This document shows, in pieces, positions 10,590 through 23,362 of a stretch of 64,000 bases of DNA. Each line of letters starts with the position of its first letter. Within the stretch, counting starts at the first letter, position 1. This stretch comes from Theobroma cacao. Its lineage: Eukaryota > Streptophyta > Magnoliopsida > Malvales > Malvaceae. The DNA lies in the NCBI RefSeq assembly GCF_000208745.1, contig NC_030853.1:4280019-4344018 (forward strand), written 5' to 3'. The position numbers and the translations under genes were made by a program. A model generated the notes under the pieces. The model searched no databases and was not told where the DNA came from. It saw only the letters and a program-made list of their open reading frames with translations.

Positions 10590-13546
10590 TGTCAAGCCCG
10601 ACTCTACAATATGTTTATTATGCCATTCTTATATAAGAATGCATGTTTGCTTACTTGGGTACCTTGAAAATCGTTAAAAGACGGTATTGGACCAAATGGA
10701 ACAATTAAGTTGAATTAAGCCTTGAACTAGTTTGAATAGAGATTTTAAGATAAAATTGAGAATTTTAAAACCCCAGAATGACTTAAAATGGTGATTTGGA
10801 GTTCGAAGATCAATTTGGAGTCAAATAGGAAATTTTACTATCTAGGGGCAAAATGGTAATTTTGCCACTCGAGGACAAAATGGGAATTTTTTTGAAAGAT
10901 TTTGATCACATTTGACTTATTGGAGTATAATTTGAGTTTGAGAAGTGAAGAATTTAAATTCCGGCATTTTTTTCGAGCATAAGGGTAAAATAGTCATTTT
11001 GCCACCCTAGGGGTAAAATTGTAATTTTACACCACCCAACCCTTGTCCAGCACATGGATTTTACCCAATATTATCATGGATAATTGAGAAAATTTAAGTG
11101 GTGGAGAGAGATTAGTTAATGGCTAAATATGACACATGGACCAATGGAATGGTGACATGCGTCAAAATCTCATCCATTCATTATTTTTCTTATAAATTAG
11201 CATAAAATCAGCCCATTTCTCATTCATATGGCCGGCCAAAGAAGAACAAAGGAAGAAAAGAAAGAACAAGAACCCTAGGGTGAAAATTCAAGAGAAAAAT
11301 TGATGGATTCCAAGTAATCAAGCAATCAAAGGTAAAATTTCTTGATTTTGACTTGTGATCTACCTTTCCCATGCATTATTTAGCATTTTTCATGGTTGAA
11401 TCACAAGATATCATGAAGAATTCATTGCTAGCCGAATGGGTATGGAGAGAGAATGATGTTGGATTGATTTGATTTCAAGTTATGTTAGTGTTTTTAGTTA
11501 GTTTACCATGTCTAGAAGCAAAACAACAAGAAAAGAATTCATTTTCCCCATCACCCATCAATGGTCGAACCTACCTGGTATTGAGAGAGGATGAATTTGA
11601 TTTTTATTTTAAGAGAATTGGTTAGAAAATGATGAATTATGGTGTGGAAAAGTAGTAGGAAAAATCACGGTGTTAATGCACTATTATGGACCGAAAATTC
11701 TAAGAAGAAAAGTGAAGATGGTTTTGCCAAATTTTAGGTTATTTGACTTGTGTTTGGTGAATTAAGGTATTGAAAAAGAAATGGAGCAATTTAGAGCTAA
11801 ATTGGACGCGTTGGCCAATTAATCGGGTGATAAGACGAATTAGGCCAATATCGGGTGTAGATGGTTACCCGTGTATTTTGCATTCCATATCATGCATTAG
11901 TAGTCTAAATTAGTTTAATTTCAATTTAGTACCAATGTAGTAAGTTTCTCGATTTTGTATTATATCAAGGTGGTGAGTCCTCCGATAAAGGCAAGGAAAT
12001 TACATCCGAGGACCAATAGTCAGAGTACTTTGAAAATCCGCACTCTAAACATTGTGAGTAACCTTACTATCGTCTTAATTATCTAAAGTGGTTTTTATCC
12101 GATTTTGTGAATTTCATGGAAAATGAATTAAATGATTAATTTTTCGGTTTTATAAACCAAATGTGATTTAATGAAATGATTTCATAAATTTGTTTTAAAA
12201 TTGAATAATGGTTTTGAAAATAGAGTAATTGGAGACCACTTGATATGTTGTAAATTTATGGTTTTAATTTATTGGCTTATGGCACTATGGGCATGATTGG
12301 CTGGTTGGCAATTGCATTGAAATACGGATTGTTGATTTGCCTTGAAAGGCTATGAATTACAATAATTGTCATATCATGTTATTGAATTTTATTGATTGAT
12401 GGGGTAATTATTAGCTTACTGCAGTGGGCGGGTTTCTGTGGATCAGCCTATTAGAGGGGCACAATAAACCTCGTTATATCTTACCTCAGTATGAGAGGCA
12501 CGAGTGGATAACTCCTAAGGTTAATACTTTAGAGTTCACTTCATGCAAAACCACCACGTGAGGGTGAACTCGGCCAACGCCAAGGAACGACTGTGTTTTT
12601 CAAACTAAAAATATGTTTACGTGTATATGAAATTTTTTACAGCCTTGGCGGACTCGGTTGGGATAGCCCTCGATCAAGGCATCCCTGATAACTAGGTATA
12701 AAAATGATTTTGGCACGAGCCAAAGTTTTAAGAAATTCATAAGCCATGCTGATTACTCGATTTATATGAATTGATTTTATCTGAATGAAATGAGTTGAAA
12801 GGTGATGAATTACAGTATATTAAACTGTTTTATCTGTCTTTATTTACTCGACTTTAGATGTTTTAGATGGTATTTGTTTACTCACTGGGATTATATAATC
12901 CCACCACCCTCATTTCCACCAATTTCAGGCTCAGGATAGTCTATAGATAGCTGATTTCATCGAGGACCACCATTGGATTTGCATTCTCCAAACTGTAGGT
13001 TCACAAATTTTCTTACTTTCGGTTATTCGAGAGCCCACTTGTTACTGTAAATTAAATTAAATACTCTGGCTTACTATATTACAATATATATGAATTTATT
13101 TTGCTTTTACGCTGTAAAAATTATTTATGCAGTGTTCTAAAAATATTATTTTTTGAGAAAATTAAATATTTTATTCAATATTTTTATTTTATTCTAATAA
13201 TCATAATTTCATTTTAAATGAAGGTTTTAGACGTTTAAACTTATTTTTGATTATGAATTATGTGTTTTGTACTCGCATACTACATTTTTAGCTGGTTTCG
13301 AAATTTTTGAGAAAAATGACCAAAATGCCCCTGTGTAGTTGAAATTTCTCTTTGACTGTTTTTGCACTGAAATTGGTTCATATCACTTTAAAACATAATT
13401 TTAGTGACTAATGCTCACAGGGGAAGCGAGAAAAAAAAAACTGATGTTAAGCCTTGTGAAGTTTCGATTGACATTCCGGGTAATGAATGTCTATTGGGAC
13501 GTCGCGGCGGTTGTCACGGGCTCGAGGGGAGTTCTGGGTCGTGACA
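10590..13546 (+). mobile_element. Solo LTR, 2,957 bp, TSD GCCAA
   Basis: It begins TGTCAAGCCCGACTC and ends GGTCGTGACA (TG...CA). It is flanked by perfect 5-bp duplications GCCAA at 10585-10589 and 13547-13551. It interrupts the Athila-like gag, whose reading resumes on both sides. No coding content was found. GGGGCAAAAT/ATTTTGCC dyads lie at 10845-10867 and 10983-11032. It is the same family as 1-877, in opposite orientation. Confidence 0.92.
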
Positions 13547-13551
13547 GCCAA

Positions 13552-15054
13552 CCTCTTTCCCACTCTGAAGGAATACTGCCATAGAAAGTTTCTTGCCTTC
13601 CCTTCTTAGATTAGGCTCAGTATTACTTAGTAGGGTCCCCTAAGGCCTATTGTTGACAGCATTAGCTAAATGCCTTACTTGAGTCTCAAGACTTTTCAAT
13701 GAAGCTACTTGACTATGAATAAAGGCATCTGTCTTAGCCATATATTGCATGAACAGCTCTTTCATGGATGGCTTCTTTTCTTGCATTGACAGTCTTGGTT
13801 GTTGTGGAAAACCTAGAGGAAAATTCGATCTCGGAGCTGATGAAAGGCCCTGATTGTTGTTCTAAGAAAATTTTGCGTGATTCCTCCACCTAGGATTATA
13901 TGTGTTAAAGTATGGGTTATTTTATTGCCGATTTCCCACAAATTGCACTGAGTCAGTACTCATGTAACACATATCTCTCAAGTTTCCTTCACCACAATAG
14001 TCACAAGTAATAATGGGGCTCTATATCGAATTAACTCCAAAAGAATCAATTTTCCTTGTGAATACGACTCCCTGATCAATTAATGCATTAATAGCATCCA
14101 ACTCATGCACACGGCGACCCTTCTTAACAAGGCCTTTTCAGAATGCAACTGATAATTGTTGGACGCCATCTCTTCCAATAAAACATAAGCATCATCAATT
14201 GACTTAGCCATGTGAACACCACCAGCTATGGCATCAATGGTAGTTTGAATTGGATTCAACAACCTATTATAAAATGTTTGCACTTGAAGCCACTTAAGCA
14301 AACCATGATGTGGGCATCTTTAAAGCAAATATCATTCCTTAGCCACTTGAAGTCATTTGCAAAAAAAACTCAGAATCCAATTGCGTCAAAGAAGTATCAT
14401 TCCTCATCTTAGCAGTCTTGGCAGGGGGAAGAATTTAGCTAGAAACTTTTATGCAAGGTCACCCTAAATATTGATGGAGCCAATGGGAAGAGAATTCAAC
14501 CAAACGTTAACCTTATCCAGGAGTGAGAAAGGGAAAAGCCTCAACTGAATGGTGTCATCAATGACCTTGTTGTGCTTAAAGGTATCATAAATCTCCAAAG
14601 AGTTGGAAATGTGAGTGATCGGATCATCATTTAGAAGGCTTTTGAATTAAATTGACGTTTTGATTATTTGAATGATGGCTGGTTTAATCTCAAAATTGTT
14701 GGCTTCAATTGCCAACCTTCAAATGCTTGAATGAAGTCACTGGACTAATGGAATAACATAATCCCTCAATGATCGGTTATCAATTGCATGTCCTTGAATT
14801 TACTGCTCACATTGATTCTCAACCATTGTATCCAATTGATTGGAGTCTTGAGAGTTTTGTCTAAGTAATCTCCAGAAGGTCTTCTCAATTTTTGGATCAC
14901 AAAGCACAATTTCCAAGCTTCTTACTCTTCTTATACACTGGCCATGATGTACATGAAAAAAAAGAAATCAAAGTTTGAATTAAGACTAGTTTGTTTGATA
15001 TTAATATTAGCAAAAGAATAGAAAAACAACTTCCCGACAGTGGCACCAAAAACT
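13552..15054 (-). pseudogene. Athila-like Ty3 gag remnant
   Basis: The minus strand encodes QTFYNRLLNPIQTTIDAIAGG and AYVLLEEMASNNYQLHSEKA (14080-14301), the signature of Athila gag (usually ...LLEEMA.NNYQWPSER). Weaker pieces downstream fit LETQV and the RPXGTL region near 13600-13700. Stops and frameshifts occur throughout. It is followed on the minus strand by the protease part at 10020-10589 after a solo LTR. Confidence 0.8.
15028..15054 (-). promoter_or_regulatory. Primer-binding region of the Athila-like element
   Basis: On the minus strand, directly after the LTR end ...ATCAACA, comes AGTTTTTGGTGCCACTGTC. This resembles the TTTGGCGCCGTTGCCGGG box that follows the 5' LTR in Athila/Tat elements. 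Confidence 0.75.
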
Positions 15055-18000
15055 TGTTGATGGTTTTACACACACGTTGTCACAGCCCAAATACAGGGCC
15101 ATGACTGGCTCATAGACCCAATGGCCATAGCCCACTAAGCCCAAGCAAGCCTATGTATACAATCTCGATCATCATTCCAAGCCATCATTTCTCAAACCCA
15201 TATTGTAATTCTCAACTAAAAATATTTCAATAACATTTTATAGTAACCCAATACTCACAATTGTATTATGCTAACATAGTATCACTCATTTGCCACCTTA
15301 TAGTGGCTTCAGTAATCAAATATACATATTTGATTTTTAACATGAATCTTAATGGTCTTCATTACTTATACATATTCATAAGCATAAGACTCTTGACCGT
15401 CTGCGGAGTGACCGTGGGTGAAGGTACAACTACTGAGATGCCATATTACCTACCAAGAAGGTGAGCATATGTGTGCGACCCAATCTAGGTCCCAACTGCC
15501 TTCAATTTGAAAACATGAAGTTTAAAAACATGAGTATAAAACTCAGTGAGTGAACATAAGAAGGGAACAAGCAATCGATAGGAAGAATTTGGAAATCATG
15601 ATGCACTTGTTTCAAAAACAATGCACTTGATTTAATTTCTCACTAAAAACCCCTCATTTCAAACCTTGATTAATGCCCTCATAGTGTTTCACAAACCCAT
15701 GATCAATCCATGAACTTAAATGGGTGAAAAGTAGATCAAAATCAAGTAAGGTAGTAAGCATGGCAGCAAGTTTCTCGCTGCAGCGAGATTCGGGCAGCCA
15801 AAACAGAAAGTTTCTTATTGTAGTGAGAAATAATGTCAATTTGCATGTGTTTTAGTTTTTCTAGAATATCTCCCGTTACAGAAGTTCAATTGACCTGATT
15901 TTTAAACCATTAGAAAGCTAAGAGGTAGGGCTACAACTTTTATGTTTACTATTTTTCCCAATTCGGACGGAAGGGTGGTGAAAATCTTCATCAAAGTGAA
16001 AGTACTACATCAAAACCCGAGAGTTTCTCTCTGTGGCGAGAAGCAGGGCACCTAAGTGTAAAAAAGACCTCCTTTACACTAAAAATCCATTTTGTGATGC
16101 AATAAAAATCAATTTGCAAGAAAATGGGAAATTCTCAAGATTCATCATGCCAAATTTCACATGCATTACAATCACATTTTTACAATCACACATTTTATCA
16201 CATATCTACAAATATAATCATAAATAACACCTACACCACCCCGCCTTCCTCAACTCTTGTGCACTCCCTACACGCACAAGGCAATACAACATATGTGCAC
16301 TCCCTACTTGCACATTTCAATGTCATCATGTGTGCACTCCCTACTCGCACACCTCATTATCATCATACAACATTATTTATCATTGCACAACATACATTCA
16401 AATATGTATAACAACACAATATAGGAGCACATGAATTCATCATCTTTACACATTTCACACCTTTTACAACATCAAAGCATTTATCAAGGGTTTGTTCCCA
16501 AGCACCCATTTTTAATGAAAACTTGGATAAAATCATGCAAATAATTCATCTCAACACAATTCTATTTTCTAAAACAATTTTGAAATACAAGTCCACTCAC
16601 CAGTCTTGTTGATTCTTTTATCGATTCTAACTTTGATTATTGCTTCAAACAAAAATGTGAGGCCTCGTTGGAACCTATCACACACACACAACATCACTAC
16701 CAACCCAATTTGCATAAATACATTTCTAAAAGCTATTTCTTAAATCAAGCTCTACTTGTTATTCCTAACTAGCTTCCAATTACCTTTTAATTAGCTATCT
16801 ATTCTTTCTACTTTAGTATCACTAGAAATAAATAAAAAAACCTCAACAATAAAACAACTCACAACTCCAATTACTAACCATTATCAACAACCTAAAATCA
16901 ATCCTCATTCATTACTCACCTTGGTGGATTTGTAGTTAAATTCTTTCTCAAGAATACTCAAGCTATCATGGAAAATCCCTTTTTCTCTTTCTCTAAAATT
17001 TCCAACTAGTGAGAGAAAGTGCTGAACAAAGACTTTTTAAGGGTTGTAAGGTGAGAGAGTGAAAGAGAACAAAAGGTTTGAATAAGTGCTCAAAAGCTTG
17101 AAAATTGAAGTTAGAGAGAAAAAGTTATGGAAGCTTTATGGGAGGCTCCCATGGAGATGAAGAAATGTGAGATGGGAAGGACGAAAAAATGGTTGAAAGC
17201 TGTTGGAAATTGCTGGAACTTTAGATATTTATATCTAAAGTTTATCCATTTCTCACTTAAATTACCAAAATGCCCTTAACATGGTGACTTTGTCTTCCTC
17301 TCATCCTTTGTGCAACCTTTTACTCTTTTGACACTAGGGTAAGGTCCATAATAGTCTAAAAGGACTTGAGTTTACGAAAACATAAAAATTTAAACCCGAG
17401 ATGCAAAATGACCATTTTGCCCTTACTATGAAAATTATCATTATTTTTATCTTCATCATTTATTTACCATCATAAACATCATTCATTCATTCCTTAGGCC
17501 TATTTAGACCTTAATAGCATAAAAAAAACCCACTCGTAGGAGCTCTCTAAATGAAATTACAAAATTACCCCTGGTCCGCATTATCGCGTCTACTTCTAGT
17601 TATGTGTCTATGGAGATCGAGATTTCACAGGTTCGCTTCTGGATTACCCTTTTTAACTCGGTAATTAACCTCAATTGGCATCCGTAAACTTTATTAGCTA
17701 TCGTATAAAAAATACAAGGTACTACACACGTAATCGCACATGTCGCACAAATAATATAATCGTAAGTAAGATATTGTCTCCACAAGGAATTGTATCTAAA
17801 TTCTTTTTAATTACTAAAATTTGGCATCCTGATCTTATCCAAGTAAATCTAATTTGAAAATTAATTAAAATTGAAATTAAAGTAACAAGGCTAAGCTAAT
17901 GAATTAATGCTAAAAATTGCTAGAGGATCAATGAAGTTAAGCTTAGAATTGTGGAATTACTCTACCTTCCATTTGAATTTAATTTACCTCTTTATACTTA

Positions 18001-19350
18001 TATCAATGGCCTAGAGTCCAAATTTATCTACAAGTCTCTGTCGAGATGGTGTAAACTTAACTATCATATTTAATTTTCCATATATCTATGTAAATTAATT
18101 AGGGTAGGTTCACTTATGCTTATACTCTAAATTTGATTGCACATGGTATTTAGGCATACTTCTATCCTAAATACTAATCATATCACCTAAGTTTTAACTC
18201 AAGTGAAGACATGCTATACAAACCTTTGGTCTATTCTAAACTCTTTTTGTCAAGTTTTATTTAGAGACCCAAATCAACCTAATTGTTGATCAAGAAATTA
18301 GAGGCAATAAGTTTAGATTTGAAATAAACAACTCAATACCCATTAATATTAAGTAAAAGAAAGTTAAAATATCCAAACTACATGAAGAGATAAACCACAA
18401 TCTTAGAAAAAGATATTTAGCACAACATATTTATAACAAAATCCAATATTTCCAAAAAATAATTCAATTCTTCAATAAAAGGTAGAAAGAGAGAAAGATA
18501 GAACTAGTAAGAGAAAAATGAGTTGATGCAAATGATTAAAGCCCCCAAAATCTTTGATTCCTCTCTTTTTTTTTTTTGTAGGAAGCCTATCTTTTCCTCT
18601 ACTGAAAGTTGTTGTCTTCCTTCCTTTTTTAGCTCTAAAAAGGCCTATTTAAATCTCTCCGTATAGCCCTTTGATTTAAAAGATCGAAGGGTGTAAAATT
18701 CTTCCAACTTACGTGTCGGCATTGCGGCACCAAAGCTTCTATCTAGCTCTTCTTTTTCATGCTAGGGTGGCCCTGTGACAACCTAACTTCTATTTTAGCA
18801 TTGTTGGCTGACCAGGATGGCGCTATGGTGTTAGGAGCATGGCACTATGGCGTCGTGGTTACTATTCCATGCTTTTCCTCTTTCCAGCTTCAGTGCTATC
18901 CCCTGTGACAGTTTATTCACTTCCCATTTGATTTTGGCCATGATCTGATCAGAACTAGTCAAAGTAATTAACACAAAAGTTGTAGGCTTTTCACATAGCT
19001 TTCTGGAGATTTAAAAATCATGATGATTGGGCATTGGTAACTCGAGTTATGCTCAAAAAATCGCAGCATGTTCAGCATACATTTGAACCAATCCACCCTT
19101 GCACAATTCAGTGCAACTTTAGCTTTTTTTTTCATTCATAGACCTTCAAAACAAGGAGCTCAATCAATAGTAATTAAAATTAAACATTTTAACCATAAAT
19201 GAACTAAAATAACTGAAATTTAATTGACTAGGAATGTTTTATTTAATTAAAAAAAATAACTAAAACAACTTAAACTACACTTAAAACTCGAGAACTTAGC
19301 CAATTTAGCCCCTAAAATATGACAAGATAACTCTACGTAATAGAGTTATT
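15055..19350 (-). mobile_element. Athila-like 5' LTR, split by a solo LTR
   Basis: The left edge at 15055 abuts the primer-binding region. The right edge is GATAACTCTACGTAATAGAGTTATT, the complement of the Athila LTR start TGATAACTC with a damaged last base. Removing the insert at 15078-17726 plus one CACGT copy leaves an LTR of about 1.64 kb. Related copies are at 32589-34107, 54618-56180 and the 3' LTR at 23363-28341. GC-rich paired words (GGCGCTATGG, GGCACTATGGCG) lie at about 18710-18870. Confidence 0.8.
15078..17726 (-). mobile_element. Solo Ty3 LTR, 2,649 bp, TSD CACGT
   Basis: It begins TGTCACAGCCCAAATAC and ends GGTACTACA, with perfect CACGT duplications at 15073-15077 and 17727-17731. 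It carries the CTCGCTGCAGCGAGA word at about 15774, eroded copies near 15814 and 16029, and three TGTGC...GCACA hairpins at 16258-16351. The text TTTCACA at 17633-17639 matches the terminus of shorter relatives and is followed by 87 more bases. The frames at 15261, 16033 and 16124 are not genes. Confidence 0.92.
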
Positions 19351-20036
19351 AAGCATCTATCGATAAATCACTTTATTATTTCTTTGGGTGTTGACCATCA
19401 ACTAGTGCACAAGCCCTTTCACATTTTCCTCGTTTAGCTATCTACTGATAGATTCTGCGGGTTTATCGATAGATGCTTCTCAACTTGCTTGCTTTTCATC
19501 TCGTGTGGCCATCTATCGATAGATTCCTCAAATCTATTGAGAGTTTTTGAGCATTATGCTTTCAAAGTTTTCGGGTGGACATCTATCTATAGTTAAGAGG
19601 ATCTATCGATAGATGTTTGTCCAAATTGCCTTCCTAAGCCTTATTTCTTGTATCTATCGATAGATATAGAACATTTATCGATAGATCATGCCCTTATTCT
19701 AAATTTTCACCTCTCTAAGTCCCTAAATTCACTCCTAAGGCCTCTTATTCATTCTCATTCGATCAAAACACTTCAATTCATTCATATACCTCAAACTTCT
19801 TACACATGTACTCCCTTATATGATCAATGTTTAGATAAAAAACATCAAATTTTAGGACTCACCACATATTGTCATCAACAATTGCCTAAGTGTCATGATA
19901 TAGGCTTTCATATACTTAACACATTCATCATATCATTAAAAAGTCCTAAAATATGTTATAGATTCAAATTCATTCACTATGCACATAAACATATTCTCAA
20001 TCTATTTAGTTCACATAAAAAATAGAAGGTGTTACA
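19351..20036 (-). mobile_element. Truncated Ty3 LTR with ATCTATCGATAGAT array
   Basis: It is related along most of its length to 21650-22395. The right edge is GGTGTTACA (20028-20036). The left part is missing where the Athila LTR starts. The 125-codon frame at 19648-20025 is inside this LTR and has no domain. Confidence 0.7.
19353..19686. repeat. Array of palindrome ATCTATCGATAGAT in pairs
   Basis: Exact 14-bp copies lie at 19511-19524 and 19601-19614 and, within a longer palindrome, at about 19652. One-to-three-base variants lie near 19354, 19439, 19461, 19531, 19581 and 19673. Pairs are 20-22 bp apart and repeat every 70-72 bp. Confidence 0.9.
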
Positions 20037-22395
20037 ATTACATAAACGTGTGTATATTGCACTGTCGTGTAGTCAAAAGATCCTAACAAACACCTCCAAA
20101 CATTAAGGGCATATCATTCACCCTTAAGGGTATTTTATAAAGTTCTCAAATCACACTTATATTACTACACCTCCGTAAGTAGTGTATATCAAATTAGGCA
20201 TATCCATGAAGCCATTATAAATTTAATCTACATAGGCACACCATAGTTGCCAACATGTCACATCTAATACAAATGTATCTCTACCCACTCAAGGCTATAA
20301 AATATCACTCATATTTCAAATTGTAATCATAAAGAGGTCTTTCTTGGACGTAATCAAATCACACACAGTGGCCAACCAACGGAATCACATTCAAGTTTAA
20401 GTTGCTAGTAGAGCATCAAATCACGTGCATTCTGAAACAACGAATGAAGGGTCAGATCATGCTCAAAGTCGAAACATCCAATGAAGAACAGATCATGCTT
20501 AGTGTTGAAGCAATTGACAAAGAATCAAAGTCATCATTCGAAGTATTCTAAACGGATGGAATCAAAGCACTGTAGCTAGGAATCACAAGCACAACTAATA
20601 CCACCATCCTTACTTACCATTATCCTCACAAATGCAAAACATAGTCATAAAGAATAGGACTCCACTCAACCTCAAATCAAATCAACGTTCAAAATTCCCA
20701 TCATTGGATGAAATACAAATCCACAGATAAGGCCATCATGCCTTCGATATCTCATATATACCATCACATCATAAGTCACATAAAGCTTCAAATTCTACTA
20801 GTTCAATATAATTTCTAAGTGCCTTTAATTCTCCAAGGTATCAAACACTCATAATCCTCCAAGAGGTCAATTGTCTTGAGTAAACTACTCCTAGACACTC
20901 ATCATGTTCACTAGATCTCCTAGTTTAAGCTCAAACATATACCACTATGTGGCTTGCACTAAGACACATAGACACATCACACACAAACACACATATATAT
21001 ATACAATTTATTAGCCTAGGCATACATACATCATTTAAGTACCATGGCAACACATTCAACAATGCGTCATGCATCACATGCATTTTACTTAATAAATAAA
21101 CCCACTCACAGTGATAGTTGAGAGCACTCCCACAACCAATCTCAACTTCTTAGCCTTCAACCATTCTTTAGTTCACTAACATGTTACTAGCTTTATTTTC
21201 CCCTTGAACAAATCAAAACAATAATTATTTCTCAGCTTTTGAAAGTTCCCAGTTTTTCAAACTAGGCTTTATTTCAACGACTTATAGTCACAAAAACCTA
21301 CGTTTCAAATCTTGAGTTCAAGGCTTAAATCTTTACCTTAGATGTTGGGTTCCCAAATACAAACTCCAAATCTCTAGCAAACTCAAGAAGAAAAATCACC
21401 AAGGCTAGAACAAATGGGTTTCAAAATTATAAACTGATTAAATCAAAAATCGATTAGTAAAAACACTTAAACTTACCTCTAGAGTGGTTTCCCAAGCTCT
21501 AATCCGCTTTAAATGAACTCCAAATCCCACTTGGGGTCTAGTTCCAAGGATTGAGAGTTAGGAAAGTTTCTTTTTTGTTTTGAAATGGGCAAATGGCCCG
21601 AATCCCCTTTTTACTTTTACATTTTCGGGTTGATCTATCGATAGATGAAAGGCATCTATTTATAGCTCCCACTACAAATTTTGGGCGTTGACCTTTTTCC
21701 ATCAATAGATTTATCGCGTCTATCTTTAGATTGTGTATTAGACCCCTTCACCTTTTCCCTATTTAACTATCTATCGATAGATTCCATGGATCTATTGATA
21801 GATGCTTCTCAACTCTTTTCATATTCGTTCCGTGCAGTCATCTATTAATAGATTCTGTAGATTTATCAATAGTTGTCATCCCACATGCTTCATTTGGTTC
21901 TCGTGGGACATCTATCGATAGTCAAGATGATTCTATCGATATATGTTCATCCAAATTACCTTTCTAGGCTTTCTATCTTACATCTATCAATAAGTGTAGA
22001 ACATCTATCAATAGATGATGCCCAAATTTCATATTTTCACTTCTTTAAGTCCCCAAACTCACTCCTTTAAGCATCTAATTCGTTTCCATTCAAACAAAAC
22101 ACTTCAAATCATTTGTCTATCTCAAATTCTCACACTTATACTCCAATATAAGAATAAATCTCAATCTAATTATCAAACTTAGATACCACCAAATATTTTC
22201 GTAAAATTTTGCCTAAGTGTCATAGTGTAAACTTCCATAGACTTGGCATATTTTTCATATCATCAAAATCCTCAAACACACAATAAATTTTAAAATCTTT
22301 CTCAAGCGTTTAAACTCATGCATCAAAATTTAATCTAAGTTCTTAGTTATCTTAGTTCATGCCATATAGTTTATATCAAAGTAAAAAATGTTACA
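20030..22395 (-). mobile_element. 3' LTR of a Ty3 chromovirus (minus strand)
   Basis: The right edge ATGTTACA at 22388-22395 abuts a polypurine tract and then the integrase end of the polyprotein, so this is the 3' LTR. The left edge is less sure; TGTTACAATTAC at 20030 is a candidate and overlaps the end of the preceding LTR. It carries the second ATCTATCGATAGAT array. Confidence 0.65.
21633..22015. repeat. Second ATCTATCGATAGAT array
   Basis: Word copies lie at 21633, 21653, 21769, 21790, 21840, 21861, 21910, 21930, 21981 and 22002; the first is exact, others carry one to three changes. Pairs are 20-21 bp apart and the last four pairs repeat every 70-71 bp. Confidence 0.9.
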
Positions 22396-22412
22396 TTCTC
22401 CCATATTTAAAG
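22396..22412 (-). promoter_or_regulatory. Polypurine tract of the chromovirus
   Basis: On the minus strand AAATATGGGAGAA precedes the LTR start TGTAACA, the expected place for the plus-strand primer of reverse transcription. Confidence 0.65.
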
Positions 22413-22419
22413 AAATTCG

Positions 22420-23362
22420 TCCCTAAATTTAGCTTAACATCATTAAAACATATTCATTCCTCAACTGTCGAAAAGGTAAGGATACTTGGCTTTCATTTCA
22501 TCTTCAAGTTCCTACATTGCCTCTTCAACCGTATGACTTTGCCATAATATTTTCACTGAGGCAACATCCTTGGAGCGAAGTCGTTTTACTTTTCGTACTA
22601 CTCCTCATAAGTTAGTCCATCTTGCAATTGGACTTCGTCATAATGAATCACATGCGAAAGATTGGGAACATATTTCCTAAGAATGGATACTTGGATGACC
22701 AGATGGACATCAAACAAATTTGGCAGCAGCACCAAGTGATAAGCAGCTGCGCCTATGCATTTTAACACCTCAAAAGTTTTGAGTACCTAGGGTTCAATTT
22801 CCTTTTTTTTTTTCAAATATTCTAACTCCCTTGGTCGGTGAAACCTTTAGAAACATAAGGTCTCCAATTTCAAATTCCAAAGGTTTTCGCCTATTGTTAG
22901 TGTATAATTCTTGCCGACTTTGAGCTATCAACATATTTTCCCAAATTATATGGACACTTTGTTTAGCTTCTTGGACCACCTCCGACCTTTTGTTCCCCTA
23001 CTTCAAGCCAAGCAATAGGTAATCTGCATTTTCGACCATATAAAGCCTCATACGTGCCATACCAATAGTGGCTTGATAGCTGTTGTTATAAGCAAACTCA
23101 ACCGAAGGTAAATAATTATTCCATGAAACTCCAAAGTCAAGAACAAATGCTCTCAACATATCCTCAATCATTTGAATGGTACACTTAAATTGGCCATCCA
23201 TCTGTGGGTGGAAGGTCATGCTAAAAGCCAAACTTGTGCCTAAGGCCTTTGACAATTTCTTCCAAAATTGACCAGTGAACTACTATCCTTTATTAGACAT
23301 TATTGTTACCGGAACACCTTGTAGCCTCATAATCTCATTAATACAAATTTGGGCATACCTAT
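22420..23362 (-). pseudogene. Ty3 chromovirus integrase and chromodomain remnant
   Basis: Minus-strand pieces in order: a QICINEIMRLQGVPVTIMS stretch (about 23290-23350), ALGTSLAFSMTFHPQMDGQ and SWNNYLPSVEFAYNNSY (22998-23255; integrase core), KPLEFEIGDLMFLKVSP (22794-22979; GPY/F region), then VLKCIGAAAYHLVLLPNLF and VSILRKYVPNLSHVIHYDE (about 22600-22780), leading to the chromodomain end near 22450. Stops and frameshifts separate the pieces. The upstream part is cut at 23362 by the Athila-like element. Confidence 0.85.

Noticed and set aside
19648..20025. A 125-residue protein
   Set aside because: It lies wholly within a truncated LTR, begins in the palindrome array and has no recognisable domain.
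19353..22015. CRISPR-like array of short palindromic repeats
   Set aside because: Repeats are 14 bp, spacers alternate about 8 and 50 bp and are themselves repeated, and the words lie inside LTRs of a plant genome.
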